A DNA stretch of 64,000 nt, taken from positions 62,001 to 126,000 of the forward strand of contig QAMM01000001.1 in the NCBI GenBank assembly GCA_003150405.1, written 5' to 3'. How positions within the stretch are numbered: the stretch's first letter is position 1; each line of letters begins with the position of its first letter. This document shows, piece after piece, positions 6,694 through 15,265 of the stretch. A program made the position numbers and the translations under genes. Below the pieces are notes generated by a model, which was not told where the DNA came from, made no database searches, and worked only from the letters and a program-made list of their open reading frames with translations. The DNA is from Clostridiales bacterium. GTDB lineage: Bacteria; Bacillota; Clostridia; Oscillospirales; Ruminococcaceae.

Positions 6694-7170
6694 ATGAGAA
6701 CCAAACTTTATTTGTGCAATTACATATTACTTTTTTTAATAATGATTCTTACTGGCTGCAATACGCAGGAAAATTATTCATCACTTAATTCAAGCACTCC
6801 TTCAGAATCGGGCTCTCTTTCCTCCGAATCCGAACAGACCGTACTGGAAAAAGGTCAAATATCAGAAAATATTACTTTTAGCAAGGGGACGGGCGAAAAT
6901 GATGAAATTATTTTAACCGGAAATAATATTCAGCAGGTTGAAATGTCGTTTGAAGGATGGCCTCAGCTTATTTTATCGCTTGATGCGGATGGTACGGCTG
7001 CCTTCGCACAAGCGACCGAAGAGCTTTCTTCGAACAATGGCTGGATTTCTGTCTGGCTGAAAGATGAGCAGCTTTTTCAAACACAAATAAGCGCCGTCAT
7101 TACAAATGGCTTGTTTTCAATATCGACAAGCGATCCGGAAGAATTGTTTAAAAAATTTCAGTCCGCATAA
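6694..7170 (+). CDS. Small lipoprotein, unknown family
   Basis: This 158-residue protein starts at an ATG with AAGGAGGGC upstream. The longer in-frame ORF from 6430 runs through a terminator and promoter and is rejected. The signal peptide ends in MILTGC (Cys22), followed by a Ser/Glu-rich linker to about residue 55 and a compact C-terminal domain (GEIILTGN-like start, WPQLILSLDADGTAAFAQATEEL in the middle, ending EELFKKFQSA). The last part resembles a beta-alpha domain of the SecDF head type only in a very general way, so I give no function. It is followed after 27 bases by another lipoprotein gene, probably in one transcript. Confidence 0.75.
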   Translation: MRTKLYLCNYILLFLIMILTGCNTQENYSSLNSSTPSESGSLSSESEQTVLEKGQISENITFSKGTGENDEIILTGNNIQQVEMSFEGWPQLILSLDADGTAAFAQATEELSSNNGWISVWLKDEQLFQTQISAVITNGLFSISTSDPEELFKKFQSA

Positions 7171-7197
7171 ATTTATCAGCAATAAGGGGGCGCCACA

Positions 7198-7863
7198 ATG
7201 AAATATCATTTGACCGTTTTGCTCTTTACCGGAATCATTTTGCTATTCTGCTCCGGATGCCAAAGCGACGGCATCAGCGAACCGCCTGCCAAGATGAAAA
7301 CAGTGATCCAAAACAGTACCGGAGACAATGCAACATTCGAATATGAAATCCCAGAAGATTGGATGAGTGGAATGTCCGACGCACTTTCGGTCGGCGCCTT
7401 TCCGGAAGCCATGAACGGAAACAGGGAAATTAAAGGGGTGGACGCCCTACCGTATTCTGTTTTGATTGATCAACGTTATTATCACGACCACAGCATGACA
7501 AAAGAAGAACAGAAAATAATGTTCGAGGAGTTATTTGCCGGGGACCCTGAAGCTTATGAAGAGCATCTTCAAACAGAGTTTTCAGTATCGCTTTTTGCGC
7601 GGTACGAGGTGATTGACCCGCCGGAGTATACTGGTTTTACCTACAAAAAGTACCAGGGGGAAAACGGCCCGATTACTGAAGTGCGCTATTCTGAAACGCA
7701 TGAAGGAAAAACGATTCGAGTGATACGCTGTTATCGGGAGGATATTCCTTACATGGTTACAGGCGTTTTTGATGAGTCATTGGAGCTTTCGTCAGGAGAT
7801 CTTGTCCCTTGGGTCGCTTCATCGCTGAAAGTGACGGAGCATTATCTGAAGGACAATAAATAG
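7198..7863 (+). CDS. Lipoprotein, unknown family
   Basis: This 221-residue protein has lipobox FCSGC (Cys21) and a run of G residues as ribosome site. The mature part begins with a linker and a segment FEYEIPEDWMSGMSDALS typical of clostridial secreted proteins that resemble the PsbP/MOG1-like fold. It ends in a membrane-proximal domain with WVASSLKVTEHYLK. It is probably the last gene of the 6694-7863 transcript, closed by the terminator at 7864-7892. Confidence 0.75.
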   Translation: MKYHLTVLLFTGIILLFCSGCQSDGISEPPAKMKTVIQNSTGDNATFEYEIPEDWMSGMSDALSVGAFPEAMNGNREIKGVDALPYSVLIDQRYYHDHSMTKEEQKIMFEELFAGDPEAYEEHLQTEFSVSLFARYEVIDPPEYTGFTYKKYQGENGPITEVRYSETHEGKTIRVIRCYREDIPYMVTGVFDESLELSSGDLVPWVASSLKVTEHYLKDNK

Positions 7864-7892
7864 AAAAAGGAGGAGCAGTGCTCCTCCTTTTT
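7864..7892. terminator. Bidirectional terminator between convergent genes
   Basis: AAAAAGGAGGAGC (7864-7876) pairs with GCTCCTCCTTTTT (7880-7892) around a three-base loop. It has T-rich ends in both directions and lies between the lipoprotein stop at 7863 and the stop of the minus-strand C39 gene at 7900. Confidence 0.92.
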
Positions 7893-7899
7893 CTATTGC

Positions 7900-10800
7900 T
7901 TATTTAACGACATTGATATGCTCGGCAAATATCGGATCGAGTTCGGTTATGGCATTAAAATATTTAGTAATATCAAATTTTTCAATTACATTGGGCCACA
8001 TTCCGTCCCATCCTCCAGTATAAACTTGAATTTGGAACTTATCCCTTGGGAAAAGTCTGACATACTCATAGAGTTTTCCATCTTTACCCGCAAAGATATA
8101 CGAGCTATATTTTGCATCCTTTCTGTCCTCATCAAGAGTAACCAACATATCATACTGAACATCATCACGTACTACAACGGTATCTGGATTAGGCATGGCC
8201 TCAATCATTTTCAAAGCACGATAAGTGTTTTTGAACAATTCATTCACGTCATCCTGTAGGTAACCATACCATGCCGGTACTCCGTTCCAGAAAGTACTTA
8301 GACTGGTTTTTACCGACTGCTCTGTAAGGTTGTAATCCCAATTCTTGAACTTTTCGTTATACGTTGTTGATCCAGCTCTTGCTATTGCACGCCTATGACC
8401 ACTCCCAGTAGCAATCAGATAATCGATATCAATGTATGCAGAATTTATGCTATTGAGACAAGAATTTAGTCCTCCCATAAACATAGATACCAGGCTGGCT
8501 TGTACTGGATAGGGTGAACCCAGCATACTATCATCAAATTCAAGTCCTGCTATAAATTGAGGTAAATTGAATTCCCGATAAATATAATGTGTGCTTTCAG
8601 CATGAGTTACGTAGTTTTCTTCATAAGAAGGGGTACTTGAATTTTTTTTGATATAAAGCGGATAAATAAGGTTATTGACGGGATGTTTGATTGCGCCATA
8701 TTCATATTCTGTTGGGGTCGGCTCATGAACAATTACTACCGCTTGTTTATGAAGTCCAGCATAAGCTGCTTCAACAGCCGATTTTTCGTATCGGAAGACT
8801 CCGACTGTTTTTAATGGATCTCTGAAGTAATAAAAATCATCATCATATCCTATAAGTACTAAACAGTGTTCCGGCTGAATCCACTGGAAAGGAGTCCCAT
8901 TATAATAAAGGGTTTTCGAGTGCCATTGCTCCATATTCATTGTCGCCCACATGATAACTGGAATGTTATTATCAATGTACTCTGAACAAAGCGTTGCAAT
9001 CGGTACATCGTGCAGTTCTTTGGCCTTATAATTTGTGCCTACTGTAATTTTATCCAAAGCTTTCTTAATAACTGGTGCATAGCAACCATAGTCATTGTAT
9101 CTCGGATTACCGCCAAATGCAATGTCTGGGTGGAAGTTATCCCTAGGAGCCTTGTCCAAGTAAATATCAACGAATTCTTCCACAGAAATATTGGAACCCC
9201 AGTACTGAAGCACCATAACCGCGCTGACACTTTCACATCCAGAAGGGAAATATGAATTGGGGTCTTTTTGGTAAATATGTGGAACATCATCAATAAATTT
9301 ACTCTGGCCCACTGGCGTCTGCGGTGTATCTTCAATGCCGTTTTCTTCAAAAATACGGATTTCAACCCCTTTGATGTTGTAGCCATCCAGGCCTGCATAC
9401 CCGCTGGAATAATCCAAACCTCCGTCGAGATTGTACTTCGCTTTGGCGCTGTCCATCCACTCCTCGGTTGCGTTGCTGACCCATTTCAGCCAGTGGTCGT
9501 TCGCGTACACGCGGTACATCACCACAACGCCGGTGTCCAGTTTTGCACCGTCGCTTTTGCGGTAAACCTGAATCCCCAGCCGCTGGATTGGCTTGCCTGC
9601 GGAACCCGCATAAGCTTCGGCTGACGTATCATCGCTCCGTACAAACGGGTAATAGTCGGATTTCCCTGCATTTTTTGTCCGGTAATAAAGGTAATAAGGT
9701 TTCCCTGGAGTCTGGATACGGATACCATCCATATGGTCTGCTGTTGCTTTTTGGATAAAGGTTGTCCAGTTCGAGGTGTTGTCCACCATATAGCTCAAAT
9801 CTGGCAGGGATTCAGTCCCCGGAAGAGGGCCAACCGGTTCCGAGCTGCTGCTGCCGGAGAAAAGCCGGATTTCCAGCCCGTCAATATTCTGCCCCTGAAC
9901 ACCGGTATGACCGCTTTCGGTATCCAAAGTACCCATTAGGTTATACTGAGTGTGAACGCTTCGCATCCAATCCGGGTCTGCGTTGCTGACCCACGGCTGC
10001 CATAGGCCGTTAATACGCGCCCGGTACATAACGACAACCCCGGTTGTCAGCTTATTTCCGCTTTTGTCAAAAACATATACACCGAAACGTTGAATTGGTT
10101 TTCCGGCGGAACCTGCGTAAGCGGCGCTGGAGGTATCAAGACTGGAAACGTCCGAATAGTAGTCGGTTTTCCCCTCGTTCTGTGTTCGATAAGAGAGATA
10201 GAACGGCAGACTTGGATCGGTCTGGATTCGAATACCATCCAATCGGTTTGCAATAACGGTTCCAGTAAAATTAGTCCAGTCAGATGCATTCTCAATCATA
10301 TAACTTGTGGACATGTTGATTTCCTGGCCTTCAAAATCGTCAGGAGTCGGAGCTACAGAATCTTCTTCAAAAATACGGATTTCAAGCCCCTGAATGTTTT
10401 TGCCAGTGACTCCCGTAAAACCATTTGAAGTATCCAATGAACCGCCAAGATTATATTTTCTCTGCATATCCCGCATCCAGGCGCCGGTTGCATTACTCAC
10501 CCAAGGCATCCAAGCGCCGTCTACCATAGCACGGAACATAACAATAACGCCGGAGTCCAACTTAGTCCCACTGTTATTGTAAACCTGAATATTCACACGC
10601 TGAATTGGTTTTCCAGCAGAGCCGGCATAAGCACTTGCCGATGTATCGGAGCTTTTTACATAGGGGTAATAATCTGTTTTTCCTTCATTCCAGGTGCGGT
10701 AGTAAAGATAGTATGGTTTTCCTGGGGTTTGAATTCGAAGACCGTCCATCCTTGAAACGATACAATGGTCAAATGTTTTCCAAGAGGAAACATTATCGAT

Positions 10801-11331
10801 CATATAGCTGAGTGTTATATCAGCCTCTGTACCCTCAAAGTTTTCACCGCTGCCGCTGTTTTCGCCTTCCTCATAAACCAGAATCTGAATTCCTTCTACG
10901 TTTCGTCCGGTTTTGCCGGCAAAAGAAGCAGTAGAACTCATACCTCCGCTCAGGTGATACTTGTCGTAAACACTCTGCATGGCACTTTCTTCTGCGTTGC
11001 TGACCCAAGGCAGCCAGGTGCCGTCTACCTTCGCACGGTACATAACAACGACTCCGGTCACCAATTTGGTTCCGTCATTTTGATACACCTGAATTTGAAG
11101 CTGCTGAACCGGTTTTCCGGAAGAACCGGCGTAATCGTTGACATTGCTCTTAACATAAGGATAATATCCGGTTTTTCCTTCGTTCCAGGTACGATACTGT
11201 AAGTAATATGGACTGCTTGCGCTTGTTTGGATTTTGATGCCATCCATACCAGTCAGTACGGCGCCGTTAAAACTCGTCCAACCACCGTTTTTCAAATACG
11301 AAAACTGAATGTTTGATGTGACTTCGCTCAA
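7900..11331 (-). CDS. Four-unit ChW-like repeat protein with C39-like cysteine peptidase domain
   Basis: This 1143-residue protein is started at a TTG (11329-11331), because AGGAGG (11339-11344) sits seven bases before it; the alternative GTG at 11355 would put that site inside the coding region. Residues about 5-680 are four units of about 171 residues. Each contains two ChW-like modules (YRTWNEGKTxYYPYV...YAGSxGKPIQ and VDGxWxPWVSNA...GKNIxGLEIRIFEE). A Peptidase_C39-like domain follows at about 690-890: YFPSGCES gives the likely catalytic Cys near 699, EHCLVLIGY the His near 821, and YYFRDP the Asp. The last 240 residues are unrecognised. ChW repeats normally bind at the cell surface, yet no signal peptide is visible. 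Confidence 0.8.
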   Translation of the reverse strand: MSEVTSNIQFSYLKNGGWTSFNGAVLTGMDGIKIQTSASSPYYLQYRTWNEGKTGYYPYVKSNVNDYAGSSGKPVQQLQIQVYQNDGTKLVTGVVVMYRAKVDGTWLPWVSNAEESAMQSVYDKYHLSGGMSSTASFAGKTGRNVEGIQILVYEEGENSGSGENFEGTEADITLSYMIDNVSSWKTFDHCIVSRMDGLRIQTPGKPYYLYYRTWNEGKTDYYPYVKSSDTSASAYAGSAGKPIQRVNIQVYNNSGTKLDSGVIVMFRAMVDGAWMPWVSNATGAWMRDMQRKYNLGGSLDTSNGFTGVTGKNIQGLEIRIFEEDSVAPTPDDFEGQEINMSTSYMIENASDWTNFTGTVIANRLDGIRIQTDPSLPFYLSYRTQNEGKTDYYSDVSSLDTSSAAYAGSAGKPIQRFGVYVFDKSGNKLTTGVVVMYRARINGLWQPWVSNADPDWMRSVHTQYNLMGTLDTESGHTGVQGQNIDGLEIRLFSGSSSSEPVGPLPGTESLPDLSYMVDNTSNWTTFIQKATADHMDGIRIQTPGKPYYLYYRTKNAGKSDYYPFVRSDDTSAEAYAGSAGKPIQRLGIQVYRKSDGAKLDTGVVVMYRVYANDHWLKWVSNATEEWMDSAKAKYNLDGGLDYSSGYAGLDGYNIKGVEIRIFEENGIEDTPQTPVGQSKFIDDVPHIYQKDPNSYFPSGCESVSAVMVLQYWGSNISVEEFVDIYLDKAPRDNFHPDIAFGGNPRYNDYGCYAPVIKKALDKITVGTNYKAKELHDVPIATLCSEYIDNNIPVIMWATMNMEQWHSKTLYYNGTPFQWIQPEHCLVLIGYDDDFYYFRDPLKTVGVFRYEKSAVEAAYAGLHKQAVVIVHEPTPTEYEYGAIKHPVNNLIYPLYIKKNSSTPSYEENYVTHAESTHYIYREFNLPQFIAGLEFDDSMLGSPYPVQASLVSMFMGGLNSCLNSINSAYIDIDYLIATGSGHRRAIARAGSTTYNEKFKNWDYNLTEQSVKTSLSTFWNGVPAWYGYLQDDVNELFKNTYRALKMIEAMPNPDTVVVRDDVQYDMLVTLDEDRKDAKYSSYIFAGKDGKLYEYVRLFPRDKFQIQVYTGGWDGMWPNVIEKFDITKYFNAITELDPIFAEHINVVK

Positions 11332-11332
11332 T

Positions 11333-11400
11333 ACTTTGCCTCCTAAGATTTTCACAAAAAATATACTTACCGAATTTCTCTTTACATGGAAATCTCCTCC
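11333..11400 (-). promoter_or_regulatory. Leader of the C39 gene with a start-stop minimal ORF
   Basis: Two ribosome sites occur in this leader. GGAGGAG (11394-11400) is followed after six bases by ATG-TAA (11382-11387), a start codon directly followed by a stop. AGGAGG (11339-11344) serves the real TTG start. Confidence 0.5.
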
Positions 11401-11420
11401 TGTATTTAAAATTTATGTGT

Positions 11421-11449
11421 GTTATATATCACTATTTGTGAGGCTTCAA
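11421..11449 (-). promoter_or_regulatory. Predicted promoter of the C39 gene
   Basis: Minus strand TTGAAG (11444-11449), a 17-base spacer and TATAAC (11421-11426). This gives a leader of about 80 bases in an otherwise AT-rich, gene-free divergent region (11332-11638). Confidence 0.55.
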
Positions 11450-11591
11450 GTCTTTATTTTATATTTATATCTATATATACAATCTTTTAGCGAGGTTTTA
11501 GTATTTTATTTTATTGTTTGTAAATATTCGGTTGTTAAAAATTGATCCCATTAAAAAAAACGACTATTTGTAAATTTTAAGAGAATTATAC

Positions 11592-11620
11592 TTGCTATAT
11601 TTAACAATTCGTGATAATCT
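11592..11620 (+). promoter_or_regulatory. Predicted promoter of the XRE regulator gene
   Basis: TTGCTA (11592-11597), a 17-base spacer and TAATCT (11615-11620), 18 bases before the start codon. Confidence 0.5.
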
Positions 11621-11638
11621 GTTATAGAAGTGATTATA

Positions 11639-12019
11639 ATGATCGGAAAAAAGTTGAGGGAGCACCGCAAAGCCCAAGGCCTATCGCAAGCACAGTTGGG
11701 CGCAGAGCTTGGACTTTCTGCCTCTTCTATTGCTATGTGGGAAACCGACAAACGCGATCCAGATATTCAAACATTATTAGAGCTTTCTAATTTTTTGGGA
11801 GTGGATTTTAACTGCTTTCTCAATGCCAATGATACTCCAAACATTATAGTTATAAAAAACATTTCACAGCGAATCGAGGAAGAGACCAAAAAAGCAAGTG
11901 ATCTCGATATACAGATGGCATTATTTGGTGAGAAAGTAAATGATGAAATGTATCAGGAACTTAAAGAATTTGCTGTTTATTTAAAATTGAAGAACAAATT
12001 TGAGAAGCTGGATAAATAG
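11639..12019 (+). CDS. XRE-family helix-turn-helix regulator
   Basis: This 126-residue protein starts at ATG 11639, with GAAGTG as a weak ribosome site. Residues 1-60 form a Cro/C1-type HTH (LREHRKAQGLSQAQLGAELG, then SASSIAMWETDKRDPDIQTL). The C-terminal 65 residues are charged and helical (EEETKKASDLDIQM...LKEFAVYLKLKNKF), probably for dimerisation. It is divergent from the C39 gene across an AT-rich 300-base region and is a candidate regulator of it. Phage-type repressors look similar, but no phage genes are nearby. Confidence 0.85.
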   Translation: MIGKKLREHRKAQGLSQAQLGAELGLSASSIAMWETDKRDPDIQTLLELSNFLGVDFNCFLNANDTPNIIVIKNISQRIEEETKKASDLDIQMALFGEKVNDEMYQELKEFAVYLKLKNKFEKLDK

Positions 12020-12046
12020 CCTTTCACTATCCCTTCCGCAAGGCCT

Positions 12047-12077
12047 AAGGGTTGCATATAATAATGCAACCCTTTAT
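12047..12077 (+). terminator. Terminator after the XRE gene
   Basis: AAGGGTTGCAT (12047-12057) pairs with ATGCAACCCTT (12064-12074) around a six-base loop. The T-tract is weak. Confidence 0.7.
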
Positions 12078-12093
12078 AATAAACAATAAAAAT

Positions 12094-12120
12094 GCCCCTG
12101 ATTTTTTCAGGGGCGTTTTT
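12094..12120. terminator. Second terminator, probably bidirectional
   Basis: GCCCCTG (12094-12100) pairs with CAGGGGC (12108-12114), followed by GTTTTTATT. On the minus strand it is followed by ATTTTTATT, so it could also end a minus-strand gene whose stop is at 12122-12124. Confidence 0.75.
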
Positions 12121-12121
12121 A

Positions 12122-12420
12122 TTATTCATGTGAGATTTCTTCTTCATCCGTGAAATTCATTTCACAAACTTCACAGCATTCACTATCGTTGAAAGCAGAA
12201 CAGCAATGAGTATATACTTGTAGATAGTCCTTATGCAAAATTGTGGGTATCTGATTCTCTTTCCAGTACAAATCAAGAAATGATTACTTTTCAAGAGGCT
12301 GCTGAATTCGAAATCCTTATTAATTATAAAACACTACTAGATTTATTTTACGATAATAAATCGGCCCTACTAACACAATTAAATAATAATATATCCCCCC
12401 TCTAGCCTCATTAAGGATGT
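12122..12420. other. Gap with possible gene remnants on both strands
   Basis: No intact gene is seen. A plus-strand frame from 12196 to a TAG at 12403-12405 is open for 69 codons with protein-like composition (EYILVDSPYAKLWVSDS... KTLLDLFYDNKSALLTQL) but has no start codon. A minus-strand frame from about 12282 down to a TAA at 12122-12124 reads LDLYWKENQIPTILHKDY... DSECCEVCEMNFTDEEE, also without a convincing start, and it ends right at the bidirectional terminator. At most one is a true remnant. Confidence 0.4.
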
Positions 12421-13448
12421 TCAGGAAAATATAAGGATCGTTTTGCTTAATGAAAGAACTTCCATGGGAAACAAAACCAGGATGTTTTGTGTTTCCAGTC
12501 TTTTCATTTCACACACCCCCCGTTCCTTATCCTCCCTCAACCCCTTAAACACCGGCTGGCGCATACCGCCGCTTTTGGTGCGTTCCATAAACTCCACCGT
12601 GCAGACTAGGGTGGGTGCCAGCCAGACCGCATCCTCGTTTCCGTGGCCGGGCGGGGCTTCAAATGACGGATGAATTGCCCGGGGCTGCTCCAGAATCCTC
12701 TGGAATGGTTTGCCGCCTACGCCCAGGGTGACATGGCTTTTGTACCGCAAAACACCTTCTTTGTCGTACTGTCCCAAGACGATACTGGTCATGTGGTTGT
12801 CCTTACGGATATATCCGCACACCACAAAATCATCATCCAAAAGGTTCTTGATTTTTTTCCAGTCCTTTGTCCGCTTGCCCTGGATATATACGCTGTCTTT
12901 CCGCTTGCCGACAACCCCCTCCAACCCCTGCTGCTTTGCCAGTGTGAATAAGGCGGTGCCGGTTCCCTCAAAGTACCGGGAAACCGCAATCCGGCCATTC
13001 TCTTTGACCGTCGTTTGCAGAAGTTTCTTGCGATCCATCAGCGGCTGCATGGTTAAGTCCTTACCGTCAAGGGAAAGAATATCAAAGGCGATAAAGGTAG
13101 CGGGGTGCTTTTGGCTTCCAGCTCGATTTTGAACCCATTGCTCATGAGGATTCTCCGCTGGATGGCAGAGAAATCCGGCTTGCCGTCTACAAGGCACATC
13201 AGTTCGCCGTCAAGGATACAGGGGTTTCGCACCTGCCTGTGAAGCTCGGACAACTCCGGCACCTTGGGCAGCATTTTGACGTTGCGCTTGTTGCGAAGGT
13301 CGGTTCCGCCTTCTGGGTCAAGATAGGCAATGCATCGTTCCCCGTCCCACTTGAGTTCGTAAATCCAGTCCGGGCTATCAAATGGTTCGACGTTCTCGGC
13401 TATGAGCATGGGCCTGAGATTTTTCGCTTCAAATAAATCGGGCATCAT
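12421..13448 (-). pseudogene. ATP-dependent DNA ligase, broken by a frameshift
   Basis: The 5' part (from ATG 13448, ribosome site AAAGGAAAG) encodes the ligase adenylation motif in YELKWDGERC, where the Lys is the AMP-accepting residue, and ILDGEL. The frame then changes in a run of four A residues on the minus strand (13109-13112). Downstream, a second frame continues the same protein: HPATFIAFDILSLDGK, EGVVGKRKDSVY, DWKKIKN and an OB-fold tail ending KGLREDKE. One more A would restore a single reading frame of about 340 residues, the size of LigD-type or stand-alone ligases of end-joining systems. No Ku gene lies nearby. The last 25 residues look foreign to the family. Confidence 0.8.
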
Positions 13449-13781
13449 CAGCTTTCCTTTCAGCTTTTAATAATAGTATTGCCAAGGGGAAGTCAAAACA
13501 TAAAAGAAACCGCGGAGCGATTAGTCCAGCGGCTGTTTATCGTTATTCGCTCTCTGTGCCGCGCAGAGTAGGATGATACAGACACTCCACCGAGGCATAA
13601 ACGTGATTCATGCCGGAATGTAAAATGACTCGCTCTACAGAAATCACCACCAAACGGAATATTCTGAACTTGGTATACACTGGGCCCTGGTTGAAGCTAC
13701 TCTGGATAGACGCAAAAACAGCCCTCCAAAGGGAGAGGCTTCGTAAGGAAACCGTCTTTACTTTGGCTTTTGTCGAATGCC
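13449..13781. other. Gap without a recognised gene
   Basis: The region between the broken ligase and the promoter at 13782. A plus-strand frame from 13610 covers it but overlaps that promoter and the next gene out of frame and resembles no known protein. Nothing else is seen. Confidence 0.5.
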
Positions 13782-13810
13782 TTGACAGGAAAATAAAAGA
13801 CCACTATAAT
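13782..13810 (+). promoter_or_regulatory. Consensus sigma-A promoter
   Basis: TTGACA (13782-13787), exactly 17 bases, TATAAT (13805-13810): both hexamers are perfect. It serves the P-loop gene starting at 13848. Confidence 0.85.
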
Positions 13811-13847
13811 TGGGGCAAAACAAAAAATCGGGTTAACGGTGAACTTT

Positions 13848-14366
13848 ATGGGGACAGGAATTATGATATGCGGCTTAAATGGCGCTGGAAAGAGCACATT
13901 GGGGAGAGCTCTTGCTGAGAAATTGAATTTTTATTTTATAGATAATGAAGACCTGTTTTTCCCTAAGACAGACCCCAATTATATCTATGCTTCTCCACGC
14001 ACACGTGAGGAGGCTGAAAAAATGCTTTTTCATGAGATTAAAGTACATGAAAATTTTGTTTTTGCTGCTGTAAAAGGAGATTATGGAGAAGCGATTTATC
14101 CCTTTTTTCAGTATGTGATATTGATTGATGCTCCAAAGGACATTCGGCTGCAACGGGTTAAAAATCGTTCTTTTCAGAAGTTTGGTAATAGAATGTTGCC
14201 AGGCGGAGATTTGTATGAACAGGAAGAAGAATTTTTTGAGTTTGTTAAATCTAGATTAGAGAGCACTGTTGAAGAATGGATACAGCTATTAAGTTGTCCT
14301 ATCTTAAGAATTGACGGAACAAAACCCATTGAAGGAAATATAGATTTTATCATCAATCGGATATAA
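13848..14366 (+). CDS. P-loop NTPase / small-molecule kinase-like protein
   Basis: This 172-residue protein carries a Walker A motif GLNGAGKST at residues 9-17, an acidic NED box (FYFIDNEDLFFP) and a lid-like segment QRVKNRSFQKFGNRM. This is the architecture of shikimate/adenylate-kinase-like AAA proteins common in Firmicutes. ATG 13848 is preferred because it puts GTGIMICG directly before the P-loop; a GTG at 13839 and an ATG at 13863 are possible. The substrate is unknown. It is a single gene with its own consensus promoter, a short leader and its own terminator at 14411. Confidence 0.78.
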   Translation: MGTGIMICGLNGAGKSTLGRALAEKLNFYFIDNEDLFFPKTDPNYIYASPRTREEAEKMLFHEIKVHENFVFAAVKGDYGEAIYPFFQYVILIDAPKDIRLQRVKNRSFQKFGNRMLPGGDLYEQEEEFFEFVKSRLESTVEEWIQLLSCPILRIDGTKPIEGNIDFIINRI

Positions 14367-14410
14367 AAATCGTATTTCAGTTTATAACTGTCCTCCTTGC
14401 GTGGGCGGAA

Positions 14411-14449
14411 AAAGCACCATCTAAAGAATTTACTTTAGATGGTGCTTTT
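14411..14449 (+). terminator. Terminator of the P-loop gene
   Basis: AAAGCACCATCTAAAG (14411-14426) pairs perfectly with CTTTAGATGGTGCTTT (14433-14448), followed by T. Confidence 0.9.
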
Positions 14450-14557
14450 CTATGGATCTTCAGTGGCAAAATCCGATACTCGCTAAACAGATAGACAAAA
14501 TTTGGGGCGCCTTCCTTACGGAGAGTGCCCCAAACGGAAAGCTGTTTTGTTTCAAAG

Positions 14558-14969
14558 TTAATAATCCTGTGCAATATTTTCTTCCACATCATCCTCAGTG
14601 GAATCGGTCTGTACCAGAACTTTTTTCATGGAGAGCTGCATAAGATTCTGAATGCGCCGATTCACCATTTCTGCGATAGCCTTGATCCGGCCATCGTCCA
14701 TATATTCCTTTACACCCTCCGCAGACAGCGTCTTTGTGATCAGCTCACCCACATCGGCAAGGCGGTCAAAGTCAATCCAGCTAAAATCAGATACCAGCTT
14801 GAGCTGTTCGGTATGATGCTTCTTGAAAGGCTTGCATTCCATCTCACGCTCCGCACGGATTTGCCCGGCCACCTTATCGTAGCCGAGAGAGGAGCCGCTG
14901 TCGTAAATCGGGGCGAAGCCAAGCCATTCCAGTGTTTCCGCTGAAAGGACGTTGAGCAGATATGCAAAA
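14558..14969 (-). pseudogene. HipA-like kinase, C-terminal remnant
   Basis: The minus-strand frame is open from a TAA near 14970 to the stop at 14558 and reads NVLSAETLEWLGFAPIYDSG, then SSLGYDK. The tail LVSDFSWIDFDRLADVGELI, then VKEYMDDGRIKAIAEMVNRR, completes it. This matches the last third of HipA-like proteins (RNxETLEFxGMAPxFDSGxSL and a final helical segment). The N-terminal domain and the kinase core are missing and no start codon fits, so it is a remnant of a toxin-antitoxin or regulatory kinase gene. It ends about 110 bases from an initiator tRNA gene. Confidence 0.68.
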
Positions 14970-15042
14970 ATCAGTTAAAAATCAGCCTTTTTTCGCCCCT
15001 CGGAGGGAAATCAAGAAAAAGTCTTTGGTTTTTAATGCAAGA

Positions 15043-15076
15043 AAAAAGCCCCTAACCGTCTGGCTAAAGGCTTTTC
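15043..15076 (-). terminator. Terminator downstream of tRNA-fMet
   Basis: On the minus strand AAAAGCC pairs with GGGCTTTT, with an inner TTAGCC/GGTTAG pairing, followed by TTC. Confidence 0.7.
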
Positions 15077-15078
15077 TG

Positions 15079-15155
<77 letters not shown>

Positions 15156-15186
15156 ATATTTAACTACAACTGTTAACTGTATATTT

Positions 15187-15215
15187 AGTATAGCACAGTC
15201 TTAAATAAAAAGCAA
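15187..15215 (-). promoter_or_regulatory. Promoter of tRNA-fMet
   Basis: Minus strand TTGCTT (15210-15215), 17 bases, TATACT (15187-15192), about 30 bases from the mature 5' end. Confidence 0.65.
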
Positions 15216-15220
15216 GTATT

Positions 15221-15262
15221 TTTTCTGTATTGCGGCAGTAAAAACCACCGCAATACAGAAAA
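15221..15262 (-). terminator. Terminator of the small membrane protein gene
   Basis: TTTTCTGTATTGCGG (15221-15235) pairs perfectly with CCGCAATACAGAAAA (15248-15262). Its minus-strand T-run points away from the 15266 stop. Confidence 0.85.
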
Positions 15263-15265
15263 GCA

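Noticed and set aside
13610..13918. 102-codon plus-strand frame
   Set aside because: Runs across a consensus promoter and overlaps the P-loop kinase-like gene out of frame.
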